From Ajuga chamaepitys (taxonomy: Eukaryota; Streptophyta; Magnoliopsida; Lamiales; Lamiaceae), in NCBI GenBank assembly GCA_958295605.1, contig OY282496.1, positions 24,793,470 to 24,857,469 on the forward strand: DNA of 64,000 nucleotides, given 5' to 3'. Both the position numbers and the translations under genes were made by a program. The notes under the pieces were generated by a model. That model saw only the letters and a program-made list of their open reading frames with translations. It ran no database searches and was not told the DNA's origin. Of the stretch, positions 1 through 11,400 are shown in pieces; the first letter of the stretch is position 1, and each line of letters opens with the position of its first letter.

Positions 1-54
1 AAGTCTTCTATTTGACCCCAATTGACTTCTCGGATCAACAAGTCTTTCGTTTGA

Positions 55-64
55 CCGAATTCGG
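55..64. repeat. 10-bp perfect palindrome CCGAATTCGG in sub-unit 2
   Basis: It is seen at monomer positions 55-64 in the first copy and in almost every monomer. The central GAATTC is an EcoRI site, so the array should give a 200-bp ladder with that enzyme. Variants such as GAATTCGAC (for example in the monomer at 3813), GATAGAATTC (monomers at 1413, 3613, 7613) and GGATTC (monomers at 42285, 45486, 48687) break the full palindrome; the last also destroys the EcoRI site and is restricted to particular HOR positions. The other sub-units have only partial versions at the same place. Confidence 0.85.
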
Positions 65-110
65 CTTCACAGATCAACAAGTACCCCCAACTTGATCCGT
101 TTGGTTTATC

Positions 111-145
111 AAGTCACTAACTACGCACAATGTGACTCAATTCGA
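111..145 (+). promoter_or_regulatory. Conserved segment with inverted repeat AGTCAC-N14-GTGACT (candidate protein-binding site)
   Basis: This is shown in the first monomer and recurs in nearly all others. AGTCAC at 112-117 and GTGACT at 132-137 are perfect 6-bp inverted arms around the 14-bp spacer TAACTACGCACAAT. The second arm overlaps TGACTCA at 133-139. By eye the segment is among the least variable of the monomer: HOR-specific changes cluster just outside it (103-108, 146-149, 158), and the main internal change is CAC-A-A to CAC-T-A at 129. It also covers the boundary of sub-units 3 and 4, where the ~40-bp pattern is least recognisable, so its conservation is not simply inherited from the sub-repeat. 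Binding by a centromere or heterochromatin protein is inference; no known box is matched. Confidence 0.45.
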
Positions 146-400
146 CTTCTGGGATCAGCAAGCACCAACTATTTGACTCTGTTCGACTTCTCAGATCATT
201 AAGTCTTCTATTTGACCCCAATTGACTTCTCGGATCAACAAGTCTTCCGTTTGACCGAATTCGGCTTCACGGATCAACAAGTACCCCCAACTTGATCCGT
301 TTGGTTTTTCAAGTCACTAACTACGCACAATGTGACTCAATTCGACTTCTGGGATCAGCAAGCACCAACTATTAGACTCCGTTCGACTTCTCCGATCATT

Positions 401-506
401 AAGTCTTCTATTTGACCCCAATTGACTTCTCGGATCAACAAGTCTTCCGTTTGACCGAATTCGGCTTCACGGATCAACAAGTACCCCCAAGACTTCTCGG
501 ATCATT
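401..506 (+). repeat. Truncated 106-bp monomer, first copy
   Basis: The copy runs normally through sub-units 1 and 2 to the GTACCCCCAA run of sub-unit 3, then jumps to GACTTCTCGGATCATT at the end of sub-unit 5, losing 94 bp. The lost part includes the conserved inverted-repeat segment. The following monomer starts with the AAGCC variant at 507. The same junction recurs at 907-1012. Confidence 0.95.
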
Positions 507-906
507 AAGCCTTCTATTTGACCCCAATTGACTTCTCGGATCAACAAGTCTTCCGTTTGACCGAATTCGGCTTCACGGATCAACAAGTACCCCCAACTTG
601 ATCCGTTTGGTTAATCAAGTCACTAACTACGCACTATGTGACTCAATTCGACTTCTGGGATCAGCAAGCACCAACTATTTGACTCTGTTCGACTTCTCAG
701 ATCATTAAGTCTTCTATTTGACCCCAATTGACTTCTCGGATCAACAAGTCTTCCGTTTGACCGAATTCGGCTTCACGGATCAACAAGTACCCCCAACTTG
801 ATCCGTTTGGTTTTTCAAGTCACTAACTACGCACAATGTGACTCAATTCGACTTCTGGGATCAGCAAACACCAACTATTAGACTCCGTTCGACTTCTCGG
901 ATCATT

Positions 907-1012
907 AAGTCTTCTATTTGACCCCAATTGACTTCTCGGATCAACAAGTCTTCCGTTTGACCGAATTCGGCTTCACGGATCAACAAGTACCCCCAAGACT
1001 TCTCGGATCATT
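907..1012 (+). repeat. Truncated 106-bp monomer, second copy
   Basis: It has the same 94-bp deletion and the same junction as the monomer at 401, exactly 506 bp downstream (two full monomers plus one truncated one). The monomers between carry matching diagnostic variants: ATTAGACTCC with GGTTTTTC at 201 and 707, and GGTTAATC with GCACTATG at 507 and 1013. The second truncated copy is therefore best explained by tandem duplication of a 506-bp block, not by an independent deletion. Confidence 0.93.
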
Positions 1013-4000
1013 AAGCCTTCTATTTGACCCCAATTGACTTCTCGGATCAACAAGTCTTCCGTTTGACCGAATTCGGCTTCACGGATCAACAAGTACCCCC
1101 AACTTGATCCGTTTGGTTAATCAAGTCACTAACTACGCACTATGTGACTCAATTCGACTTCTGGGATCAGCAAGCACCAACTATTTGACTCCGTTCGACT
1201 TCTCGGATCATTAAGTCTTCTATTTGACCCCGATTGACTTCTCGGATCAACAAGTCTTCCGTTTGACCGAATTCGGCTTCACGGATCAACAAGTACCCCC
1301 AACTTGATCCGTTTGATTTATCAAGTCACTAACTACGCACAATGTGACTCAATTCGACTTCTGGGATCAACAAGCACCAACTATTTGACTCCGTTCGACT
1401 CCACGGATCATTAAGTCTTCTATTGTACCCCAATTGACTTCTCGGATCGACAAGTCTTCCGTTTGATAGAATTCGGCTTCACGGATCAACAAATACCCCC
1501 AACTTGATCTGTTTGATTTATCAAGTCACTAACTACGCACAATGTGACTCAATTCGACTTCTGGGATCAACAAGCACCAACTATTTGACTCCGTTCGACT
1601 TCACGGATCATTAAGTCTTCTATTTTACCCCAATTGACTTCTCGGATCAACAAGTCTTTCGTTTGACCGAATTCGGCTTCACGGATCAACAAGTAAACCC
1701 AACTTGATCCGTTTGGATTATCAAGTCACTAACTACGCACAATGTGACTCAATTCGACTTCTGGGATCAGCAAGCACCAACTATTTGACTCCGTTCGACT
1801 TCTCGGATCATTAAGTCTTCTATTTGACCCTAATTGACTTCTCGGATCAACAAGTCTTCCGTTTGACCGAATTCGGCTTCACGGATCAACAAGTACCCCC
1901 AACTTGATCCGTTTGGTTAATCAAGTCACTAACAACGCACAATGTGACTCAATTCGACTTCTGGGATCAGCAAGCACCAACTATTTGACTTCGTTCGACT
2001 TCTCGGATCATTAAGCCTTCTATTTGACCCCAATTGACTTCTCGGATCAACAAGTCTTCCGTTTGACCGAATTCGGCTTCACGGATCAACAAGTACCCCC
2101 AACTTGATCCGTTTGGTTTTTCAAGTCACTAACTACGCACAATGTGACTCAATTCGACTTCTGGGATCAACAAGCACCAACTATTTGACTCCGTTCGACT
2201 TCACGGATCATTAAGTCTTCTATTGTACCCCAATTGACTTCTCGGATCAACAAGTCTTCCGTTTGACCGAATTCGGCTTCACGGATCAACAAGTACCCCC
2301 AACTTGATCTGTTTGATTTATCAAGTCACTAACTACGCACAATGTGACTCAATTCGACTTCTGGGATCAACAAGCACCAACTGTTTGACTCTGTTCGACT
2401 TTTCAGATCATTAAGTCTTCTATTTGACCCCAATTGACTTCTCGGATCAACAAGTCTTTCGTTTGACCGAATTCGGCTTCACAGATCAACAAGTACCCCC
2501 AACTTGATCCGTTTGGTTTATCAAGTCACTAACTACGCACAATGTGACTCAATTCGACTTCTGGGATCAGCAAGCACCAATTATTTGACTCTGTTCGACT
2601 TCTCAGATCATTAAGTCTTCTATTTGACCCCAATTGACTTCTCGGATCAACAAGTCTTCCGTTTGACCGAATTCGGCTTCACGGATCAACAAGTACCCCC
2701 AACTTGATCTGTTTGATTTATCAAGTCACTAACTACGCACAATGTGACTCAATTCGACTTCTGGGATCAGCAAGCACCAACTATTTGACTCCGTTCGACT
2801 TCTCGGATCATTAAGTCTTCTATTTGACCCTAATTGACTTCTCGGATCAACAAGTCTTCCGTTTGACCGAATTCGGCTTCACGGATCAACAAGTACCCCC
2901 AACTTGATCCGTTTGGTTAATCAAGTCACTAACTACGCACAATGTGACTCAATTCGACTACTGGGATCAGCAAGCACCAACTATTTGACTCTGTTCGACT
3001 TCTCGGATCATTAAGCCTTCTATTTGACCCCAATTGACTTCTCGGATCAACAAGTCTTCCGTTTGACCGAATTCGGCTTCACGGATCAACAAGTACCCCC
3101 AACTTGATCCGTTTGGTTTTTCAAGTCACTAACTACGCACAATGTGACTCAATTCGACTTCTGGGATCAGCAAGCACCAACTATTAGACTCCGTTCGACT
3201 TCTCGGATCATTAAGTCTTCTATTTGACCCCAATTGACTTCTCGGATCAACAAGTCTTCCGTTTGACCGAATTCGGCTTCACGGATCAACAAGTACCCCC
3301 AACTTGATCCGTTTGGTTAATCTAGTCACTAACTACGCACTATGTGACTCAATTCGACTTCTGGGATCAGCAAGCACCAACTATTTGACTCCGTTCGACT
3401 TCTCGGATCATTAAGTCTTCTATTTGACCCCGATTGACTTCTCGGATCAACAAGTCTTCCGTTTGACCGAATTCGGCTTCACGGATCAACAAGTACCCCC
3501 AACTTGATCCGTTTGATTTATCAAGTCACTAACTACGCACAATGTGACTCAATTCGACTTCTGGGATCAACAAGCACCAACTATTTGACTCCGTTCGACT
3601 CCACGGATCATTAAGTCTTCTATTGTACCCCAATTGACTTCTCGGATCGACAAGTCTTCCGTTTGATAGAATTCGGCTTCACGGATCAACAAATACCCCC
3701 AACTTGATCTGTTTGATTTATCAAGTCACTAACTACGCACAATGTGACTCAATTCGACTTCTGGGATCAACAAGCACCAACTATTTGACTCCGTTCGACT
3801 TCACGGATCATTAAGTCTTCTATTGTACCCCAATTGACTTCTCGGATCAACAAGTCTTCCGTTTGACCGAATTCGACTTCACAGATCAACAAGTACCCCC
3901 AACTTGATCTGTTTGGTTTATCAAGTCATTAACTACGCACAATGTGACTCAATTCGACTTCTGGGATCAACAAGCACCAACTATTTGACTCCGTTCGACT

Positions 4001-7000
4001 TCACGGATCATTAAGTCTTCTATTGTACCCCAATTGACTTCTCGGATCAACAAGTCTTCCGTTTGACCGAATTCGGCTTCACGAATCAACAAGTACCCCC
4101 AACTTGATCTGTTTGATTTATCAAGTCACTAACTACGCACAATGTGACTCAATTCGACTTCTGGGATCAACAAGCACCAACTGTTTGACTCCGTTCGACT
4201 TTTCGGATCATTAAGTCTTCTATTTGACCCCAATTGACTTCTCGGATCAACAAGTCTTTCGTTTGACCGAATTCGGCTTCACAGATCAACAAGTACCCCC
4301 AACTTGATCCGTTTGGTTTATCAAGTCACTAACTACGCACAATGTGACTCAATTCGACTTCTGGGATCAGCAAGCACCAACTATTTGACTCCGTTCGACT
4401 TCTCGGATCATTAAGTCTGCTATTTGACCCTAATTGACTTCTCGGATCAACAAGTCTTCCGTTTGACCGAATTCGGCTTCACGGATCAACAAGTACCCCC
4501 AACTTGATCCGTTTGGTTAATCAAGTCACTAACTACGCACAATGTGACTCAATTCGACTACTGGGATCAGCAAGCACCAACTATTTGACTCTGTTCGACT
4601 TCTCGGATCATTAAGCCTTCTATTTGACCCCAATTGACTTCTCGGATCAACAAGTCTTCCGTTTGACCGAATTCGGCTTCACGGATCAACAAGTACCCCC
4701 AACTTGATCCGTTTGGTTTTTCAAGTCACTAACTACGCACAATGTGACTCAATTCGACTTCTGGGATCAGCAAGCACCAACTATTAGACTCCGTTCGACT
4801 TCTCGGATCATTAAGTCTTCTATTTGACCCCAATTGACTTCTCGGATCAACAAGTCTTCCGTTTGACCGAATTCGGCTTCACGGATCAACAAGTACCCCC
4901 AACTTGATCTGTTTGATTTATCAAGTCACTAACTACGCACAATGTGACTCAATTCGACTTCTGGGATCAGCAAGCACCAACTATTTGACTCCGTTCGACT
5001 TCTCGGATCATTAAGTCTTCTATTTGACCCTAATTGACTTCTCGGATCAACAAGTCTTCCGTTTGACCGAATTCGGCTTCACAGATCAACAAGTACCCCC
5101 AACTTGATCCGTTTGGTTAATCAAGTCACTAACTACGCACAATGTGAATCAATTCGACTACTGGGATCAGCAAGCACCAATTATTTGACTCTGTTCGACT
5201 TCTCGGATCATTAAGCCTTCTATTTGACCCCAATTGACTTCTCGGATCAACAAGTCTTCCGTTTGACCGAATTCGGCTTCACGGATCAACAAGTACCCCC
5301 AACTTGATCCGTTTGGTTTTTCAAGTCACTAACTACGCACAATGTGACTCAATTCGACTTCTGGGATCAGCAAGCACCAACTATTAGACTCCGTTCGACT
5401 TCTCGGATCATTAAGTCTTCTATTTGACCCCAATTGACTTCTCGGATCAACAAGTCTTCCGTTTGACCGAATTCGGCTTCACGGATCAACAAGTACCCCC
5501 AACTTGATCCGTTTGGTTAATCAAGTCACTAACTACGCACTATGTGACTCAATTCGACTTCTGGGATCAGCAAGCACCAACTATTTGACTCCGTTCGACT
5601 TCTCGGATCATTAAGTCTTCTATTTGACCCCGATTGACTTCTCGGATCAACAAGTCTTCCGTTTGACCGAATTCGGCTTCACGGATCAACAAGTACCCCC
5701 AACTTGATCCGTTTGATTTATCAAGTCATTAACTACGCACAATGTGACTCAATTCGACTTCTGGGATCAACAAGCACCAACTATTTGACTCCGTTCGACT
5801 TCACGGATCATTAAGTCTTCTATTGTACCCCAATTGACTTCTCGGATCAACAAGTCTTCCGTTTGACCGAATTCGGCTTCACGAATCAACAAGTACCCCC
5901 AACTTGATCTGTTTGATTTATCAAGTCACTAACTACGCACAATGTGACTCAATTCGACTTCTGGGATCAACAAGCACCAACTGTTTGACTCCGTTCGACT
6001 TTTCGGATCATTAAGTCTTCTATTTGACCCCAATTGACTTCTCGGATCAACAAGTCTTTCGTTTGACCGAATTCGGCTTCACAGATCAACAAGTACCCCC
6101 AACTTGATCCGTTTGGTTTATCAAGTCACTAACTACGCACAATGTGACTCAATTCGACTTCTGGGATCAGCAAGCACCAACTATTTGACTCCGTTCGACT
6201 TCTCGGATCATTAAGTCTGCTATTTGACCCTAATTGACTTCTCGGATCAACAAGTCTTCCGTTTGACCGAATTCGGCTTCACGGATCAACAAGTACCCCC
6301 AACTTGATCCGTTTGGTTAATCAAGTCACTAACTACGCACAATGTGACTCAATTCGACTACTGGGATCAGCAAGCACCAACTATTTGACTCTGTTCGACT
6401 TCTCGGATCATTAAGCCTTCTATTTGACCCCAATTGACTTCTCGGATCAACAAGTCTTCCGTTTGACCGAATTCGGCTTCACGGATCAACAAGTACCCCC
6501 AACTTGATCCGTTTGGTTTTTCAAGTCACTAACTACGCACAATGTGACTCAATTCGACTTCTGGGATCAGCAAGCACCAACTATTAGACTCCGTTCGACT
6601 TCTCGGATCATTAAGTCTTCTATTTGACCCCAATTGACTTCTCGGATCAACAAGTCTTCCGTTTGACCGAATTCGGCTTCACGGATCAACAAGTACCCCC
6701 AACTTGATCTGTTTGATTTATCAAGTCACTAACTACGCACAATGTGACTCAATTCGACTTCTGGGATCAGCAAGCACCAACTATTTGACTCCGTTCGACT
6801 TCTCGGATCATTAAGTCTTCTATTTGACCCTAATTGACTTCTCGGATCAACAAGTCTTCCGTTTGACCGAATTCGGCTTCACAGATCAACAAGTACCCCC
6901 AACTTGATCCGTTTGGTTAATCAAGTCACTAACTACGCACAATGTGAATCAATTCGACTACTGGGATCAGCAAGCACCAATTATTTGACTCTGTTCGACT

Positions 7001-8412
7001 TCTCGGATCATTAAGCCTTCTATTTGACCCCAATTGACTTCTCGGATCAACAAGTCTTCCGTTTGACCGAATTCGGCTTCACGGATCAACAAGTACCCCC
7101 AACTTGATCCGTTTGGTTTTTCAAGTCACTAACTACGCACAATGTGACTCAATTCGACTTCTGGGATCAGCAAGCACCAACTATTAGACTCCGTTCGACT
7201 TCTCGGATCATTAAGTCTTCTATTTGACCCCAATTGACTTCTCGGATCAACAAGTCTTCCGTTTGACCGAATTCGGCTTCACGGATCAACAAGTACCCCC
7301 AACTTGATCCGTTTGGTTAATCAAGTCACTAACTACGCACTATGTGACTCAATTCGACTTCTGGGATCAGCAAGCACCAACTATTTGACTCCGTTCGACT
7401 TCTCGGATCATTAAGTCTTCTATTTGACCCCGATTGACTTCTCGGATCAACAAGTCTTCCGTTTGACCGAATTCGGCTTCACGGATCAACAAGTACCCCC
7501 AACTTGATCCGTTTGATTTATCAAGTCACTAACTACGCACAATGTGACTCAATTCGACTTCTGGGATCAACAAGCACCAACTATTTGACTCCGTTCGACT
7601 CCACGGATCATTAAGTCTTCTATTGTACCCCAATTGACTTCTCGGATCGACAAGTCTTCCGTTTGATAGAATTCGGCTTCACGGATCAACAAATACCCCC
7701 AACTTGATCTGTTTGATTTATCAAGTCACTAACTACGCACAATGTGACTCAATTCGACTTCTGGGATCAACAAGCACCAACTATTTGACTCCGTTCGACT
7801 TCACGGATCATTAAGTCTTCTATTGTACCCCAATTGACTTCTCGGATCAACAAGTCTTCCGTTTGACCGAATTCGACTTCACAGATCAACAAGTACCCCC
7901 AACTTGATCCGTTTGGTTTATCAAGTCACTAACTACGCACAATGTGACTCAATTCGACTTCTGGGATCAACAAGCACCAACTATTTGACTCCGTTCGACT
8001 TCACGGATCATTAAGTCTTCTATTGTACCCCAATTGACTTCTCGGATCAACAAGTCTTCCGTTTGACCGAATTCGGCTTCACGAATCAACAAGTACCCCC
8101 AACTTGATCTGTTTGATTTATCAAGTCACTAACTACGCACAATGTGACTCAATTCGACTTCTGGGATCAACAAGCACCAACTATTTGACTCCGTTCGACT
8201 TTTCGGATCATTAAGTCTTCTATTTGACCCCAATTGACTTCTCGGATCAACAAGTCTTTCGTTTGACCGAATTCGGCTTCACAGATGAACAAGTACCCCC
8301 AACTTGATTCGTTTGGTTAATCAAGTCACTAACTACGCACAATGTGACTCAATTCGACTTCTGGGATCAGCAAGCACCAACTATTTGACTCCGTTCGACT
8401 TCTCGGATCATT
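1013..8412 (+). repeat. HOR family A, mixed 11-mer / 9-mer zone
   Basis: Monomers keep strict 200-bp spacing here. The diagnostic AAGTCTGC monomer falls at 4413, 6213 and 8413, intervals of 1800 and 2200 bp. The CGATTGAC monomer falls at 1213, 3413, 5613 and 7413 (2200, 2200, 1800), and the GATAGAATTC monomer at 1413, 3613 and 7613. The block 3213-4412 matches 7213-8412. The intervening copy at 5413-6212 lacks the GATAGAATTC monomer and its neighbour, so it is a two-monomer deletion of an 11-mer unit. Blocks 1800 bp apart in 4413-7400 look almost identical, including the rare GTGAATC variant at about 5146 and 6946. Confidence 0.85.
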
Positions 8413-11400
8413 AAGTCTGCTATTTGACCCTAATTGACTTCTCGGATCAACAAGTCTTCCGTTTGACCGAATTCGGCTTCACGGATCAACAAGTACCCCC
8501 AACTTGATGCGTTTGGTTAATCAAGTCACTAACTACGCACAATGTGACTCAATTCGACTACTGGGATCAGCAAGCACCAACTATTTGACTCTGTTCGACT
8601 TCTCGGATCATTAAGCCTTCTATTTGACCCCAATTGACTTCTCGGATCAACAAGTCTTCCGTTTGACCGAATTCGGCTTCACGGATCAACAAGTACCCCC
8701 AACTTGATCCGTTTGGTTTTTCAAGTCACTAACTACGCACAATGTGACTCAATTCGACTTCTGGGATCAGCAAGCACCAACTATTAGACTCCGTTCGACT
8801 TCTCGGATCATTAAGTCTTCTATTTGACCCCAATTGACTTCTCGGATCAACAAGTCTTCCGTTTGACCGAATTCGGCTTCACGGATCAACAAGTACCCCC
8901 AACTTGATCCGTTTGGTTAATCAAGTCACTAACTACGCACTATGTGACTCAATTCGACTTCTGGGATCAGCAAGCACCAACTATTTGACTCCGTTCGACT
9001 TCTCGGATCATTAAGTCTTCTATTTGACCCCAATTGACTTCTCGGATCAACAAGTCTTCCGTTTGACCGAATTCGGCTTCACGGATCAACAAGTACCCCC
9101 AACTTGATCCGTTTGGTTTTTCGAGTCACTAACTACGCACAATGTGACTCAATTCGACTTCTGGGATCAACAAGCACCAACTATTTGACTCCAATCGACT
9201 TCACGGATCATTAAGTCTTCTATTTTACCCCAATTGACTTCTCGGATCAACAAGTCTTCCGTTTGACCGAATTCGGCTTCACGGATCAACAAGTACCCCC
9301 AACTTGATCTGTTTGATTTATCAAGTCACTAACTACGCACAATGTGACTCAATTCGACTTCTGGGATCAACAAGCACCAACTTTTGACTCCGTTCGACTC
9401 CACGGATCATTAAGTCTTCTATTGTACCCCAATTGACTTCTCGGATCGACAAGTCTTCCGTTTGACCGAATTCGGCTTCACGGATCAACAAATACCCCCA
9501 ACTTGATCTGTTTGATTTATCAAGTCACTAACTACGCACAATGTGACTCAATTCGACTTCTGGGATCAACAAGCACCAACTATTTGACTCCGTTCGACTT
9601 CACGGATCATTAAGTCTTCTATTGTACCCCAATTAACTTCTCGGATCAACAAGTCTTCCGTTTGACCGAATTCGACTTCACAGATCAACAAGTACCCCCA
9701 ACTTGATCCGTTTGGTTTATCAAGTCACTAACTACGCACAATGTGACTCAATTCGACTTCTGGGATCAGCAAGCACCAACTATTTGACTCTGTTCGACTT
9801 CTCAGATCATTAAGTCTTCTATTTGACCCCAATTGACTTCTCGGATCTACAAGTCTTCCGTTTGACCGAATTCGGCTTCACGGATCAACAAGTACCCCCA
9901 ACTTGATCTGTTTGATTTATCAAGTCACTAACTACGCACAATGTGACTCAATTCGACTTCTGGGATCAACAAGCACCAACTATTTGACTCCGTTCGACTT
10001 TTCGGATCATTAAGTCTTCTATTTGACCCCAATTGACTTCTCGGATCAACAAGTCTTTCGTTTGACCGAATTCGGCTTCACAGATGAACAAGTACCCCCA
10101 ACTTGATTCGTTTGGTTAATCAAGTCACTAACTACGCACAATGTGACTCAATTCGACTTCTGGGATCAGCAAGCACCAACTATTTGACTCCGTTCGACTT
10201 CTCGGATCATTAAGTCTGCTATTTGACCCTAATTGGCTTCTCGGATCAACAAGTCTTCCGTTTGACCGAATTCGGCTTCACGGATCAACAAGTACCCCCA
10301 ACTTGATGCGTTTGGTTAATCAAGTCACTAACTACGCACAATGTGACTCAATTCGACTACTGGGATCAGCAAGCACCAACTATTTGACTCTGTTCGACTT
10401 CTCGGATCATTAAGCCTTCTATTTGACCCCAATTGACTTCTCGGATCAACAAGTCTTCCGTTTGACCGAATTCGGCTTCACGGATCAACAAGTACCCCCA
10501 ACTTGATCCGTTTGGTTTTTCAAGTCACTAACTACGCACAATGTGACTCAATTCGACTTCTGGGATCAGCAAGCACCAACTATTAGACTCCGTTCGACTT
10601 CTCGGATCATTAAGTCTTCTATTTGACCCCAATTGACTTCTCGGATCAACAAGTCTTCCGTTTGACCGAATTCGGCTTCACGGATCAACAAGTACCCCCA
10701 ACTTGATCCGTTTGGTTAATCAAGTCACTAACTACGCACTATGTGACTCAATTCGACTTCTGGGATCAGCAAGCACCAACTATTTGACTCCGTTCGACTT
10801 CTCGGATCATTAAGTCTTCTATTTGACCCCAATTGACTTCTCGGATCAACAAGTCTTCCGTTTGACCGAATTCGGCTTCACGGATCAACAAGTACCCCCA
10901 ACTTGATCCGTTTGGTTTTTCGAGTCACTAACTACGCACAATGTGACTCAATTCGACTTCTGGGATCAACAAGCACCAACTATTTGACTCCAATCGACTT
11001 CACGGATCATTAAGTCTTCTATTTTACCCCAATTGACTTCTCGGATCAACAAGTCTTCCGTTTGACCGAATTCGGCTTCACGGATCAACAAGTACCCCCA
11101 ACTTGATCTGTTTGATTTATCAAGTCACTAACTACGCACAATGTGACTCAATTCGACTTCTGGGATCAACAAGCACCAACTTTTGACTCCGTTCGACTCC
11201 ACGGATCATTAAGTCTTCTATTGTACCCCAATTGACTTCTCGGATCGACAAGTCTTCCGTTTGACCGAATTCGGCTTCACGGATCAACAAATACCCCCAA
11301 CTTGATCTGTTTGATTTATCAAGTCACTAACTACGCACAATGTGACTCAATTCGACTTCTGGGATCAACAAGCACCAACTATTTGACTCCGTTCGACTTC

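Larger units (their letters stand above)
1..200 (+). repeat. Representative monomer made of five ~40-bp sub-units
   Basis: This copy shows the internal plan of every monomer. Sub-units lie at 1-39, 40-78, 79-117, 118-159 and 160-200 (39, 39, 39, 42 and 41 bp). Units 1, 2, 4 and 5 share a core of the form TTGAC, a short variable stretch, then (T)TCGACTTCTCGGATCA. Units 1, 2, 3 and 5 open with AAG. Unit 3 is the most diverged but still aligns with unit 5 at about 19 of 26 positions with one gap (TTGA, TCCGTT, TCA blocks). The likely origin is amplification of a ~40-bp minisatellite, after which the five-unit block became the repeating unit. The 39-, 78- and 94-bp deletions elsewhere in the array are one or about two sub-units long, which supports this. 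Confidence 0.9.
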
